A stretch of 64,000 bases of DNA from JBBQSN01 sp963825505 (GCA_963825505.1 CAWGTL010000002.1:124001-188000), one strand, 5' to 3'. Positions 49,834 through 62,038 are shown, counted from the stretch's first letter. Notes: a model not told the origin generated them from the letters alone. Made by a program: numbers and translations.

Positions 49834-51522
49834 TCAGGTCGCCGGCTGGAAGCTGGCCACGACCTGCTCGTGCACCGGGAGCAGGTCCTCCCACTGCGAC
49901 GCCGGCACCGACCAGTAGAGCGCGTACGCCTGGTCGGGGGCGGTGACGACGTTGCGGTTGAGCACCCGGGTGCCCTGGTCCTCGCCGAACACGAACTGCC
50001 AGTCGGCGGCCTCCCAGCCACGGAACTCGACGGCCTCGATCTCGCCGACGCGCTCGTAGTTCTCCAGGCGCTCGGCGACGGAGGGCTCCTGCTGCTGCCA
50101 GTCGGCGACGGGGTCGTCAGCGGGGTCGTCGGTCTGGTCGACGAGCAGGTACGCCGACGAGTCGGGGTCGCGCAGGTACACCCGCGGACCCTCGCGCTCG
50201 GCCTGCCAGCCCGCCGGCACCGCGACGCTGAACCCGGTGGGGTCGGTCCACACCTCGAAACCGTCCGGCACCGCGGCCTGCGCCGGCGTGGTCTGCGCGG
50301 GGGCCGAGGACGCCTGCGACCCACCGCCCTCGGACGGCGCGGGCTCGGACGCCCCGGCGTCGGACGACGGCTCCGTCGCGGACGGCGACGCCCCCGCGTC
50401 CGGCGTCCGGTCGTCCCCCCCGGGGTTCCACAGCACGACCGCGAGCGCCACGAGGGCGCCCGCGAGCAGCGCGGCCAGGGGGACGAGCCACCGGCGCCTG
50501 GGCCCGACCCGTTCTGTCCCGTCAGCGCCCGGGGTCGGGACGGCGACGTCGCTGCGGCCCGCCTCGGTGGGCCCGGGCAGCGGGACGGGGACGGGCGGCC
50601 CAGCCGCAGGCGACGGCGCGACGGCCGGCATCGCGGCCGTGTCGGTGAGCGGCGTGAGCACCGCCTGCAGCAGCTCCCGCACGGTCGCGGCGTCCAGCCG
50701 GTCGGCGGGGTCCTTGCGCAGCAGCCCCTCCAGCGCCGGCGCGAGCGGCCCGGCGTGCGGGGCCGGTGGCGCGTCCTCGGTGATGACGGCGGTCAGCGTG
50801 GCCAGGGCGTTGTCGCGCTCGAACGGCGAGCGTCCCTCGAGCGCGGTCCACAACGTGATCCCGAGCGACCACAGGTCGGACGCCGCCGAGGCCGGCTTGC
50901 CGTGGGCGCGCTCGGGGGCGACGTACGCCGGCGACCCCATCACCATCCCGGTGGAGGTCAGCGTCGAGTCGCCGTCGAAGTGGGCGATGCCGAAGTCGCC
51001 GAGCACGGCCCGCCCGCCGCTGGTGCCGCTGCGGAACATGACGTTCCCGGGCTTGACGTCGCGGTGCAGGATCCCGGCCGCGTGCGCCGCGGCGAGCCCG
51101 GCCAGCAGGTCGACACCGATCGCGGCGACCTCGTCCGGGGGCAGCATCCCCCGCTCGGTGACGACGTCGTGCAGCGTGCGCGGAGGCAGCGCCTCCATCA
51201 CGATCCAGGGTCGGCCGTCCTCCTCCACGACGTCGAAGATCGCCACCGCGCCGTCGGCGGAGATCCGGGCCGCGGTGCGCGCCTCGCGCATCGTCCGGGC
51301 GCGCAGGGCCTCGCGCTCCGCGGCGTCGACGCCGGGTGGGGGGATGACCTCCTTGACGGCGACGGGACGCTGCAGCACCTCGTCGCGGCCGGCCCAGACG
51401 ACGCCCATCCCGCCCCGGCCGAGCACCTGGGCGAGCCGGTACCGACCGCCGACGAGGCGGCCGTCAGCGGGGGGAACCACGCCCGGAGACGGCTCGGAGG
51501 GCGCAGGGGGGTCCGCAGGCAT
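49834..51522 (-). CDS. Membrane Ser/Thr protein kinase, PknB-type
   Basis: The 562-residue protein has a cytoplasmic kinase domain: G-R-G-G-M-G loop at residues 35-40, catalytic K57, H-R-D-V-K-P-G-N near 152 and D-F-G near 172. A Pro-rich linker, one membrane helix near residues 335-358 (W-L-V-P-L-A-A-L-L-A-G-A-L-V) and an extracytoplasmic tail follow. A Ser/Gly-rich stretch of about 50 residues leads to a compact C-terminal domain (F-S-V-A-V-P-A-G-W) that I do not recognise, and no PASTA repeats are present. The kinase probably senses an external cue. It is a single gene 58 bases after the allantoicase stop. Confidence 0.9.
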   Translation of the reverse strand: MPADPPAPSEPSPGVVPPADGRLVGGRYRLAQVLGRGGMGVVWAGRDEVLQRPVAVKEVIPPPGVDAAEREALRARTMREARTAARISADGAVAIFDVVEEDGRPWIVMEALPPRTLHDVVTERGMLPPDEVAAIGVDLLAGLAAAHAAGILHRDVKPGNVMFRSGTSGGRAVLGDFGIAHFDGDSTLTSTGMVMGSPAYVAPERAHGKPASAASDLWSLGITLWTALEGRSPFERDNALATLTAVITEDAPPAPHAGPLAPALEGLLRKDPADRLDAATVRELLQAVLTPLTDTAAMPAVAPSPAAGPPVPVPLPGPTEAGRSDVAVPTPGADGTERVGPRRRWLVPLAALLAGALVALAVVLWNPGGDDRTPDAGASPSATEPSSDAGASEPAPSEGGGSQASSAPAQTTPAQAAVPDGFEVWTDPTGFSVAVPAGWQAEREGPRVYLRDPDSSAYLLVDQTDDPADDPVADWQQQEPSVAERLENYERVGEIEAVEFRGWEAADWQFVFGEDQGTRVLNRNVVTAPDQAYALYWSVPASQWEDLLPVHEQVVASFQPAT

Positions 51523-51580
51523 CCGGTCGACGTTAGCCGGGCGCGGTCGGGCCCGCCTCCGGGACCGCCCTGCTCGGGGT

Positions 51581-52654
51581 TCAGGGGGCGGAGCGCCGCA
51601 CCTGCTCGGCCCGAGGGCCGGGGAGCAGGTCGCGCCACCGCGTGGTCGCCGCGGCCCGGGCCTGCTCGGTGAGGCGCCCGTTCACGCGCAGCCGCGCCAG
51701 TCCGCCGTCCGGGAAGACGTCGAGCCGGACGTGGGTCACCTCGCGGTCGGAGGGCACCAGGAACCGGTGCCGCGTGTCGGGTTGCAGCCGGGTGCGTGCC
51801 AGCAGCTCGGTCTCCGGGGCGTGCTCGTCCAGGGTGCCGCCGCGGTCGTCCAGACCGGTGAGCGTGACCCACCCGGCCGCGTTGCCCACGAAGTACGAGG
51901 TGTCGACCTCGACGTGGTCGACCGTGGCCCGGCCGGCCAGCCGCACGGTGACGTGGTCGTGGCCGCCGTCGCGGCGGCGCGCGTTCTCCCAGCCCTCGCC
52001 CATGGTGCGGGCCCGTCCGGGCAGCAGCAGGTTCAGCGGCGAGGAGTAGAACTGGTTCGAGCAGTCGACGACGTCGCCGCCGTTCTCGACCGCGGCCAGG
52101 TCGATCGTGCCGTCGAGGAACCGCGGGTCGGGCACCGGTTCGCCGTGGACGCGGAACCGCGCGACCCCGCCGTCGGGGTAGATCGTCAGGCGCACGTGCG
52201 TGAACGGCCGCGGGTCGTCGACGGGGAAGGCGTTGCGGGCGTCGCCCACCAGCGGCGAGCGCTCGACCAGCGTCTCCCAGGACGCCGCCAGCAGCTCCGC
52301 GGGTGAGGGGTGACCCTCCAGGCCCGTCCCCTCGACGGAGGCGGACGGCGGGTAGTTGCCGGTGAACCAGGACGTGTCGACCACGACCCCCCGCACGACG
52401 CCGGGAACCCCCAGGCGGACGATCGCGAAGTCGTGCCCGGGCTCGCGCCGGCGCCGGGTCTCCCAGCCGTCGTACACCTTGCCCTTGTTGCCGAAGTCGC
52501 CCGGGGAGAAGGAGGGTGCCTCGGGCCTGATCAGGTTCTCGCGCTCGGCGAAGAGCTCGTCGTTGGCGTGCACCACGCCGGCCGCGAGCGCGCGCGAGGC
52601 GAGGTCGGGCAGTCGGGTGAAGGCGTGGTCCGGGGTCGCGCCGTCCGGGGTCAT
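51581..52654 (-). CDS. alc: Allantoicase
   Basis: The 357-residue protein has two homologous halves of the allantoicase jelly-roll fold. The first is marked by G-K-V-Y-D-G-W-E-T-R-R-R-R, D-T-S-W-F-T-G-N-Y-P and V-R-L-T-I-Y-P-D-G-G. The second is marked by M-G-E-G-W-E-N-A-R-R, D-T-S-Y-F-V-G-N and V-R-L-D-V-F-P-D-G-G. The enzyme converts allantoate to ureidoglycolate and urea. ATG 52654 overlaps the allantoinase stop (ATGA). It is the last gene of the purine cluster. Confidence 0.92.
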   Translation of the reverse strand: MTPDGATPDHAFTRLPDLASRALAAGVVHANDELFAERENLIRPEAPSFSPGDFGNKGKVYDGWETRRRREPGHDFAIVRLGVPGVVRGVVVDTSWFTGNYPPSASVEGTGLEGHPSPAELLAASWETLVERSPLVGDARNAFPVDDPRPFTHVRLTIYPDGGVARFRVHGEPVPDPRFLDGTIDLAAVENGGDVVDCSNQFYSSPLNLLLPGRARTMGEGWENARRRDGGHDHVTVRLAGRATVDHVEVDTSYFVGNAAGWVTLTGLDDRGGTLDEHAPETELLARTRLQPDTRHRFLVPSDREVTHVRLDVFPDGGLARLRVNGRLTEQARAAATTRWRDLLPGPRAEQVRRSAP

Positions 52655-54000
52655 GCGGACCTCCTGCTCAGGAGCCGACCGTGCGGCTCGTCGTCGGTGC
52701 CGACCCTGCGGCCGGCGAGCCAGGTGCTGCGCACCACGCCTGAGAGCCGCCGACCCTCGTAGGGAGAGACCGGGTTCCGGTGGTGCAGGTCGTCCGCCCG
52801 CACCACGAAGGTCTCGTCCGGGGCGAGGACGCACAGGTCGGCGTCCGCGCCCACGGCGATCCGGCCCTTGTCACGCAGCCCCGCCAGCGCGGCGGGGCCC
52901 TGCGACATCCACCGGGCCACGTCGGCGAGGTCGTGCCCCCGCTCCCTGGCCGCCGTCCAGACCAGGGGGAGTCCGAGCTGCAGCGAGGCGATGCCGCCCC
53001 AGGCGGTGCCGAAGTCGCCGCTCTCGAACGACTTCAGGTCGCGGGTGCAGGGCGAGTGGTCGGAGACCACGGCGTCGATCGTCCGGTCCGCGAGCGCACC
53101 CCACAGCCGGTCGGCGTTCTCCGCCTCGCGGACGGGCGGGCAGCACTTGAACGCCGTGCCGCCGTCGGGCACCTGCTCGGCCGCGAGGGTCAGGTAGTGC
53201 GGGCAGGTCTCGACGGTCACCGCCGTACCGGCCGCCCGGGCCGCCGCGAGCGAGGGCAGCGCGTCCGCGCTCGACAGGTGCACGACGTGCACCCGGCACC
53301 CGGTGCCGGCGGCCGCCTCGACGAGCCGGCGCACGGCCACGTCCTCCGCGCGCCGCGGGCGGGACTCCAGGAACCGGCGGTAGCTGCGGCCGGACGCGGG
53401 GACCGCCGCGTCGATCGTCTCCTCGTCCTCGGCGTGGACGACGACCAGGCCGCCGAACGAGGCCACCTCGCGCAGCACCTGCTCGAGCGCCCGGGGCCCC
53501 AGGTGCTCGAACTCGTCGACGCCCGAGGGGAGCAGGAACGCCTTGAAACCGAGCACCCCGGCCTCGTGCAGGGGCCGCAGGTCGGCGAGGTTGCCGGGCA
53601 CCGCGCCACCCCAGAAGCCGACGTCGACGTGCACCTTCCCTCGCGCCGCAGCGCGCTTGGCCTGCAGGGCGGGGACGTCCGTGGTCGGGGGGACGCAGTT
53701 CAGCGGCATGTCGACCAGGGCCGTGACGCCGCCCGCCGCCGCGGCCCGGGTCCCGCTGGCGAAGCCCTCCCACTCGGTGCGCCCGGGCTCGTTCAGGTGG
53801 ACGTGGGTGTCGACCAGGCCCGGCATCAGGACGGTGTCGTCGTCGAGGTCGATCACCCGCTCCGCACCGAGGTGGGCGTCGTGCGGCTCCACCGCGGCGA
53901 CCCTGCCTGCGACCACCCCCACGCACCGCGGCCGCTCTCCCTCCGGGGTGACGACCCGGCGCGCGCGGAAGACCACGTCGAGGTCGGGCACGGCCGTCAC
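52651..54000 (-). CDS. allB: Allantoinase
   Basis: The 449-residue amidohydrolase has metal-binding D-T-H-V-H-L-N-E-P-G-R-T-E-W-E-G-F, the carboxylated-lysine region G-F-K-A-F-L-L-P-S-G, V-V-V-H-A-E-D-E, V-H-V-V-H-L-S-S and D-H-S-P-C-T. This set is the allantoinase/dihydroorotase pattern. The G-R-T-E-W-E-G-F run and the cluster context favour allantoinase. It opens the hydantoin ring of allantoin to allantoate. Start GTG 54000 overlaps the DUF6986 stop by four bases. Confidence 0.92.
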   Translation of the reverse strand: MTAVPDLDVVFRARRVVTPEGERPRCVGVVAGRVAAVEPHDAHLGAERVIDLDDDTVLMPGLVDTHVHLNEPGRTEWEGFASGTRAAAAGGVTALVDMPLNCVPPTTDVPALQAKRAAARGKVHVDVGFWGGAVPGNLADLRPLHEAGVLGFKAFLLPSGVDEFEHLGPRALEQVLREVASFGGLVVVHAEDEETIDAAVPASGRSYRRFLESRPRRAEDVAVRRLVEAAAGTGCRVHVVHLSSADALPSLAAARAAGTAVTVETCPHYLTLAAEQVPDGGTAFKCCPPVREAENADRLWGALADRTIDAVVSDHSPCTRDLKSFESGDFGTAWGGIASLQLGLPLVWTAARERGHDLADVARWMSQGPAALAGLRDKGRIAVGADADLCVLAPDETFVVRADDLHHRNPVSPYEGRRLSGVVRSTWLAGRRVGTDDEPHGRLLSRRSA

Positions 54001-55267
54001 CCCGCCGGCTCACGACGGGCCAGGACCGCGAGCCGGTGCCCGTCCGCGCCCGACAGCGCCGTCACCTCGTCGAGATCGACCGCCCCGCAGTCGATCCCGC
54101 GCACCAGGAAGTCGGCGAGCGCGCGCGCCGTCGCGGGCTCGTCCAGCACCCCGGCCCGGTGCTGCCCGAGGTAGTCGCCGAGCCGCCCCGCGGCGGGACG
54201 CAGCCCCTCCCGGTAGAACGCGTAGACCGCCCCGTACCGGCTGACCAGCTGCGCCGGGTGCAGGTCCCAGCCCTGGTAGAAGCCGCGCTCGAGCGAGCGC
54301 CGCACCAGTCGCGCGTGCAGCCGCCAGGCCGAGCGCACCGACTCGCCGTCTCCCACCGGGAGGACGTTCGTCGACCCGTCGCTGAGCCGGACGCCGGTGC
54401 CCGCGGAGGCCACCTGCATCACGGCCTTGGCGTGGTCGGCCGCGGGGTGCTCCATGCTCTGGTACCCGGCGGCGATGCCGCACGCGGCCGAGTAGTCGTA
54501 GGTGCCGTAGTGCAGGCCGGAGCAGCGGCCGCCGGAGGCGTGCACCATCCGGGCCACCAGGGCGGTGCCGTCAGGACCGAGCACCGCCTGCGAGGTCTCG
54601 ACCTGGATCTCGAACCGCAGGGCGTGGGCGGCGAGCCCGTGCGCCTGCTCGAGCCGCTCGCAGACCACCACCATCGCCTCGACCTGGTCGACCGAGGTCA
54701 CCTTGGGCAGGGTCACGACGAAGCCTGCGGGCCAGCCGCCGGCGGCGAGCAGGGTGCCGACGAACCGGTCCAGCGTCCGCAGCGCGCGCCCGCGGGTCGC
54801 CCGCTCCAGGCACTTGAACCGGATCCCGGCGCCTGGCGGTGCGGTGCCTGCCTCGACCGACGCCGCGAGGGCGCGCGCGGCGGCCTCGGCGTCACGGTCC
54901 TCGCTCTCGTCGCCCAGGTCGCCGTAGCCGTCCTCGAAGTCGATCCGCAGGTCCTCGACCGGCTCGCGCCCGAGCTTGCGCACCACCCGCTCCTGGACCG
55001 CCTCGGCATCGGCGCCGGACAGGCCCGCCGGCAGGTCGAGCAGGCCGGCGAGGTCGCGGCCGGGTCCGCCGTGGTCGGCGAGCGCCGCCAGCGCCTGGCT
55101 GCCCCAGGCCGGGGCGAGATCGGCGTGGTAGCGGTCGGCGGGGACGTACACGGTGTGGACCGGCTGGCGGCCGGTGGCGTCTCCGGGGTACCGCTCGTGC
55201 AGGTCCCGGTCGGCCGACGCGAGCCGCGCGTCCAGGTCGGCGCCGAGGGCACCGAGGTCGAGCCCGC

Positions 55268-55271
<4 letters not shown>
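53997..55271 (-). CDS. DUF6986 family protein, aldolase/citrate-lyase-like fold, purine cluster
   Basis: The 424-residue protein contains R-I-D-F-E-D-G-Y-G (acidic metal-site candidate), G-I-R-F-K-C-L-E, F-E-I-Q-V-E-T-S-Q-A-V-L-G, L-H-Y-G-T-Y-D-Y-S-A and Q-G-W-D-L-H-P-A-Q. These blocks recall the HpcH/HpaI aldolase and citrate-lyase beta TIM barrels, with metal-binding Glu/Asp and Arg (R-I-D-F-E-D). The family (DUF6986, as I recall it) has no known reaction. Here it sits between malate synthase and allantoinase with four-base overlaps on both sides, so a role in ureidoglycolate or glyoxylate metabolism is likely. It could cleave ureidoglycolate or condense glyoxylate with another partner. Confidence 0.8.
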
Positions 55272-56871
<1,600 letters not shown>

Positions 56872-56875
<4 letters not shown>

Positions 56876-59250
56876 GGCGTCGCACCTGCCGCGGTGATGT
56901 GCTCCGGCCGCACCGGGACCCGGCGCAGCGCGACCCCGCTCGCCTGGCGGATCGCGGCAGCGACCGCCGGGCCCGAGGAGATGGTGGGTGGCTCGCCGAC
57001 GCCGCGCAGGCCGTAGGGGGCGTGCGGGTCGGCGTACTCGAGGACCCGGACCTGCATCGGCGGGACGTCGAGGATCGTGGGGATGAGGTAGTCGGTGAAC
57101 GAGGGGTTCCTGATCCTGCCGTCGACCACCACGACCTCCTCCATCAGCGCCAGGCCCATGCCCTGCGTCGACCCGCCCTGGATCTGCCCGACCACGGCGT
57201 CGGCGTTGATGGCCCGTCCGACGTCCTGCGCCGTGTCGAGAGCGACCACCTTGACCAGCCCCAGCTCGACGTCGACGTCGACCACGGCCCGGTGGGCCGA
57301 GAACGCGTACTGCACGTGCGCCGAGCCCTGACCGGTCTCCGGGTCGACCGGGTAGGTCGGGCGGTGCCGCCACTCGACGGTCTCGTCGACGGCGTCGTCG
57401 CCGAGCAGCTCGCCCAGCTCGGCCACGACCTCGCCGGTCGGCGAGACGATCTCGGCACCGCGCAGCTCGAGCGTGGCGGCGGGCAGACCCGTCCTGCGAG
57501 AGGCCTTCTCGAGGACGACGGCTCGCACCGCCTCGCAGGCCGCCTTGACCGCGCCCCCGGTCACGTAGGTCTGGCGCGAGGCCGAGGTGGATCCGCCGCT
57601 GCCCACCCGGGTGTCCTTGGGGTGGATCACGACCCGCTCGACACCGAGCTCGGTGCGGCAGATCTGCTGCTCCACCGTGATCAGCCCCTGGCCGACCTCG
57701 GCTGCCGCGGTGTGCACCGACGCCACCGGCTCGCCGGCGACCACCTCGAGGCGCACCCGCGCGGTCGAGTAGTCGTCGAAGCCCTCCGAGAACCCGACGT
57801 TCTTCAGGCTCACCCCGTAGCCGATGCCGCGGCGCACCCCCTCGCCGTGGGTGGTGTTGGAGACGCCGCCGGGCATCGACCGCAGGTCCGGTGCGTCGGA
57901 CTCCTCGCGCGGTGGTGGCAGCGGCAGGTCGCGGACGATCTGCAGCAGCTCGGCCACCGGTGCCGCCGAGTCGATCACCTGACCGGTGATGTTCGTGTCG
58001 CCCTCCTCGAGGGCGTTCAGCCGGCGCAGCTCGACCGGGTCCATCCCGAGCTCGGCCGCCAGCGCGTCCATCACCGCCTCGTGGGCGAAAGCGGCCTGCA
58101 CGCAACCGAACCCGCGCATCGCACCGCACGGCGGGTTGTTGGTGTAGACGCCGTAGGCGTCGACGTGCACGTTCGGGACCCGGTACGGGCCGACCGCCAT
58201 CGTGCCGCCGTTGCCGACCACGGCGCTGGTCGACGACGCGTACGCCCCTCCGTCGAAGAGGAGCTCGCACCGCGCGTAGACCAGCCGGCCGTCGCGCTCC
58301 GCGCCGAACTCGTACCGCAGCGACGCCGGGTGCCGGTGCACGTGGCCGAAGAACGACTCCTCCCGCCCGTACGACATCTTCACCGGCCGTCCGGTGTGCA
58401 TCGCCAGCAGGCAGGCGTGCACGTGCATCGACAGGTCCTCGCGGCCGCCGAACGCCCCGCCCACACCGGAGAGGGTGAGCCGCACCTTCTCGGCGGGGAG
58501 CCCGAGCGCCTGCTGCACCTGCCGCTGGTCGACGTGCAGCCACTGCGTGGCGACATACAGGTCGACCCCGCCGTCCTCGCCGGGCACCGCGAGCCCGGAC
58601 TCGGGGCCGAGGAACGCCTGGTCCTGCATCCCGACCTCGATCTCGACCGACGCCGTCACGGGGGCGGTCGGGCGGGGGTCGCCGCGGCGCACCTTCAGGT
58701 GCCGGATCAGGTTCTCCCGGTCGTGCACCCGTGGCGACCCGGGGTCGAGGGCGGCACGCGGGTCGGTGACGGCCGGAAGCTCCTCGTAGGTGACGACCAC
58801 CTTGCGCGCCGCCCGCCGGGCCACCTCGGGGTGGTCGGCCGCGACCAGCACCACCGGCTGGCCCTCGTAGTGCACGACCCCGTCGGCGAGCACCGGCTGG
58901 TCCTGGTGCTCGAGGCCGACCGCGTTGGTGCCCGGCACGTCGTCCGCGGTGAGCACCGCTGCCACGCCCGGCACGGCCAGCGCCGGTCCGACGTCGACCG
59001 AGACGATGCGCGCACGCGGGTGCGGGCTGCGCAGCGTGACGCCCCAGAGCATGTCGCCCATCCACAGGTCCGACGCGAAGGCGAACGCCCCCGTCACCTT
59101 GAGGGTCCCGTCGGGTCGCTGGGGGCTGTCGCCGACCTTGCCGTCGCCGCGGGAGTCGGTGCGGTCGGGCGCCCCGGTCGGCACGCGCGTCCGGGTGCCG
59201 GCCACCACGTCCACCGCCTCGTCCACCACCTCGGTCACGGGGTCGCTCAT
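56872..59250 (-). CDS. Xanthine dehydrogenase, molybdopterin-binding large subunit
   Basis: The 792-residue protein has the CO-dehydrogenase-like molybdoenzyme fold. It contains G-V-G-G-A-F-G-G-R-E-D (cofactor loop), P-P-C-G-A-M-R-G-F-G, T-A-A-A-E-V-G-Q-G, R-V-G-S-G-G-S-T-S-A-S-R and the C-terminal Y-G-L-R-G-V-G-E-P-P with the catalytic Glu. It oxidises hypoxanthine and xanthine to urate together with the FAD and iron-sulfur subunits encoded at 61.1 and 60.6 kb. The deaminase gene lies between it and those subunits. Start ATG 59250 overlaps the deaminase stop (ATGA). Specificity for xanthine is inferred from the cluster. Confidence 0.9.
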
Positions 59251-60626
59251 CGGGCCCTCGCCACCAGGTCGCGGTGCGCCGCAGCGGTCTCGAGCGCGAG
59301 GGCGTCCTCGTCGACCGTGCGCAACCGGCCCTTCTCGACCACCACCCTGCCGTCGACCAGCAGCAGCTCCAGCGGCGGCGGCGAGCCCAGGACGAGGGCG
59401 GCGACGGGGTCGGCGACGTCGGCGTGGGCCAGCGTGTCGAGCCGCCACAGCGCGAGGTCGGCGAGCTTCCCCGGCTCGAGCGAGCCGATCTCGTCCCCGC
59501 GCCCCAGCACGGCGGCGCCGCCGAGAGTCGCCATCTCGAGCGCGTCCCGCACAGTGAGCGCCTGCGGCCCGCCGCGGGCACGGGCGAACAGCAGGGCGTG
59601 ACGCACCTCCTCGAGGAGGCTGGAGGCCTCGTTGCTCGCAGCGCCGTCGACGCCGAGCCCGACCGGGACGCCGGCGTCGCGCAGGCCGCGGGTCCGTGCG
59701 ATCCCCGCGCCGAGCCGGGCGTTGGACGACGGGCAGTGCGCCACACCGGTTCCGGTGGAGCCCATCCGTCGCACGGCGCTGTCGTCGAGGTGCACCGCGT
59801 GGGCGAACCAGACGTCGTCGCCGAGCCACCCGAGGCTCTCCACGTAGTCGAGCGGGCCGCACCCGAACCGCTCCCGGCAGAACTCGTCCTCGTCCGTCGT
59901 CTCGGCGAGGTGGGTGTGCAGGCGCACCCCGAGCCGACGGGCGAGAGCGGCCGACGCGCTCATCAGCTCGCCGGTGACCGAGAACGGCGAGCAGGGAGCC
60001 AGCGCGAGCCGCAGCATCGACCCCGACGACGGGTCGTGCCACCGCGCGACGGCCTCCTCGCTGGCCGCCAGCACGGCGTCGCGGTCCTCCACGACCTCGT
60101 CCGGGGGCAGGCCACCCGAGCTGCGTCCGAGGTCCATCGAGCCGCGGCACGGGTGGAACCGCAGACCGACCGCCGCGGCCGCGCCGATCGTGGCGCCCAG
60201 GACGTCCCCGCCGTCGCGGGGGAAGACGTAGTGGTGGTCGGTGCTGCTCGTGCAACCGCTCAGGGCCAGCCGCGACAGCGCGCCGCGCGCCGCGACGTCG
60301 ACCGTGGCGGCGTCGATCCCCGCCCACACCGGGTACAGCGCGGTGAGCCACCCGAACAGCGTGTCGTCGACCGCCATGCCGCGCGTCGCCCACTGGTAGA
60401 GGTGGTGGTGGGTGTTGACCAGGCCCGGCGTGAGCAGGCAGCCGCGGCCGTCGACGACGACGGCTCCCTCGACGACGGGCGCCCGGCCCTCGCCGACCGA
60501 CTCGATCAGGTTGCCGCGCACGACCACGTGACCGGTGGCGTGCTCGGTGCGGGTGGGGTCCATCGTCACGACCGCGCAGCCGTCGACGACCGTCACCGCG
60601 GCGTCTCCGGGCGCGGTCACGGTCAC
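59247..60626 (-). CDS. 8-oxoguanine/guanine deaminase family amidohydrolase
   Basis: From GTG 60626, which overlaps the stop of the small dehydrogenase subunit, the protein is 459 residues. It has T-P-G-L-V-N-T-H-H-H-L-Y-Q (metal His pair), H-T-H-L-A-E-T-T (third His), F-A-H-A-V-H-L and V-G-L-G-V-D-G-A-A-S-N-E. These are the features of the 8-oxoguanine deaminase/TrzN group of the amidohydrolase superfamily. It probably turns guanine into xanthine or 8-oxoguanine into urate, feeding the pathway. Which base is preferred cannot be told. Confidence 0.85.
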   Translation of the reverse strand: MTVTAPGDAAVTVVDGCAVVTMDPTRTEHATGHVVVRGNLIESVGEGRAPVVEGAVVVDGRGCLLTPGLVNTHHHLYQWATRGMAVDDTLFGWLTALYPVWAGIDAATVDVAARGALSRLALSGCTSSTDHHYVFPRDGGDVLGATIGAAAAVGLRFHPCRGSMDLGRSSGGLPPDEVVEDRDAVLAASEEAVARWHDPSSGSMLRLALAPCSPFSVTGELMSASAALARRLGVRLHTHLAETTDEDEFCRERFGCGPLDYVESLGWLGDDVWFAHAVHLDDSAVRRMGSTGTGVAHCPSSNARLGAGIARTRGLRDAGVPVGLGVDGAASNEASSLLEEVRHALLFARARGGPQALTVRDALEMATLGGAAVLGRGDEIGSLEPGKLADLALWRLDTLAHADVADPVAALVLGSPPPLELLLVDGRVVVEKGRLRTVDEDALALETAAAHRDLVARAR

Positions 60627-61099
60627 GGCCGGTCCTCGGCGACCAGGTCGGCGGCGAGCCTGACCGCGTCCAGGATCTTCTCGTACCCCGTGCAGCGGCA
60701 CAGGTTGCCGGCCAGCGCCTCGCGGATCTCGGGGTCGCTCGGACGCGGGTCGCGCGCGAGGAGGTCGTGCGTCGCCACCAGCAGGCCGGGCGTGCAGAAG
60801 CCGCACTGGACGGCGCCCGCCTGCACGAACGCACGCTGCACGGCGTGCAGGTCCGGCCCCGACGCGAGGCCCTCGACGGTCACCACCTCGCGTCCCTGGG
60901 CCTGACCGGCCGCCACCAGGCAGGAGCAGACCGGCAGTCCGTCCAGGTACACCGTGCAGGAACCGCACTCGCCCTGCTCGCAGGCGTTCTTGGTGCCCGG
61001 CAGGCCCAGGCGCTCGCGCAGCGCGTACATCAGGCTCTCGCCCTCCCAGACGTCGTCGAGGTGGCGCTCGGTGCCGTTGACGATCACGGTGACGCGCAC
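60623..61099 (-). CDS. Xanthine dehydrogenase, [2Fe-2S] small subunit
   Basis: The 158-residue protein carries two [2Fe-2S] sites: the plant-type C-E-Q-G-E-C-G-S-C with a later C (V-C-S-C), and C-G-F-C-T-P-G with C-R-C-T-G-Y. This is the standard small subunit of trimeric molybdenum hydroxylases. Start GTG 61099 lies one base beyond the FAD-subunit stop. It passes electrons from the molybdenum site to FAD. Confidence 0.93.
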   Translation of the reverse strand: MRVTVIVNGTERHLDDVWEGESLMYALRERLGLPGTKNACEQGECGSCTVYLDGLPVCSCLVAAGQAQGREVVTVEGLASGPDLHAVQRAFVQAGAVQCGFCTPGLLVATHDLLARDPRPSDPEIREALAGNLCRCTGYEKILDAVRLAADLVAEDRP

Positions 61100-61100
61100 G

Positions 61101-61970
61101 TCAGGCCGCCCTGCGGTAGTCGTCCCAGGCCCAGGTGAGGGTCCGGCGGGCCATGACCTGCAGCGCGTGCACGCGGTACGCGGCGGTCCCGCGCACGTCG
61201 TCGATCGGCGCCGCGGCAGCGGCGACGCGTTCGCCGAACGCCTGCGCCAGCGCCGGCGGGAGCTCGCCGCGGGACTCCCACAGGCCGGCGGCCTCGAGCT
61301 CTCCGGCGGCGAACGACTCGGCCTCGACCGCCCGGCGCGGGGTGGGTGCCGCCGAGCCGATGCCGGTGCCCACGGCTCCCCGGTGCGGGTGCAGGGCCAG
61401 GGCGAAGGAGGACACCGCGATCACCATCGCGTTGCGGGTCCCGATCTTGCTGAACTGCTGCGGCCCCGACGGCGGGGCGACCAGGACCGCGGCGATCAGC
61501 TCGTCCGGCTCGAGGACGTTGCGCTTGACCCCGGTGAAGAACTCCTCGACCGGGACCGCGCGGGACCCGCGGACCGACTCGACCACGACGACGGCGAACG
61601 CGGCCAGGAGGGGAGGGTGCGCGTCGCCGGCCGGGGACGCCGAGCCCAGGTTGCCCCCGACGGTGCCGCGGTTGCGGATCTGCGGGGACCCCACCGTCCG
61701 GGACGCCATCGCCAGACCCGGCAGCCGGGTGCCCAGCTCGGAGATGGTGCGGGCGTAGGTGACGCCCGCACCGATCCGGACGCGGCCCGCCTCCTCGTCC
61801 CAGGTCGCCAGGGAGTCGACGCGGGTGAGGTCGAGCAGCGCGGACGGCCGGCGGGTGTCGAAGTTGAGCTCGACCATGAGGTCGGTGCCGCCGCAGACGG
61901 GCACGGCAGCGGGGTGCGCCGCCTTGGCCGCGAGCGCGTCGGCCCAGGTCGTCGGCTGCAGGAAGTCCAT
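61101..61970 (-). CDS. Xanthine dehydrogenase, FAD-binding medium subunit
   Basis: The 289-residue protein has V-C-G-G-T-D-L-M-V (FAD contact), I-G-A-G-V-T-Y-A, and I-R-N-R-G-T-V-G-G-N-L-G-S-A-S-P-A-G-D, the FAD-binding motifs of the family. ATG 61970 is chosen because GGGAGG lies five bases upstream; another ATG at 61997 is possible. A TAGAGT element on the minus strand at 62022-62027 could be an internal promoter for this half of the cluster. A 68-base gap separates it from the uricase gene. Confidence 0.9.
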   Translation of the reverse strand: MDFLQPTTWADALAAKAAHPAAVPVCGGTDLMVELNFDTRRPSALLDLTRVDSLATWDEEAGRVRIGAGVTYARTISELGTRLPGLAMASRTVGSPQIRNRGTVGGNLGSASPAGDAHPPLLAAFAVVVVESVRGSRAVPVEEFFTGVKRNVLEPDELIAAVLVAPPSGPQQFSKIGTRNAMVIAVSSFALALHPHRGAVGTGIGSAAPTPRRAVEAESFAAGELEAAGLWESRGELPPALAQAFGERVAAAAAPIDDVRGTAAYRVHALQVMARRTLTWAWDDYRRAA

Positions 61971-62038
61971 CCCACCTCCCACTCGCTCCCACTGCACGGC
62001 GCTGCGTCGCGCCGTCGCCCCACTCTAGGTTCGTGCCG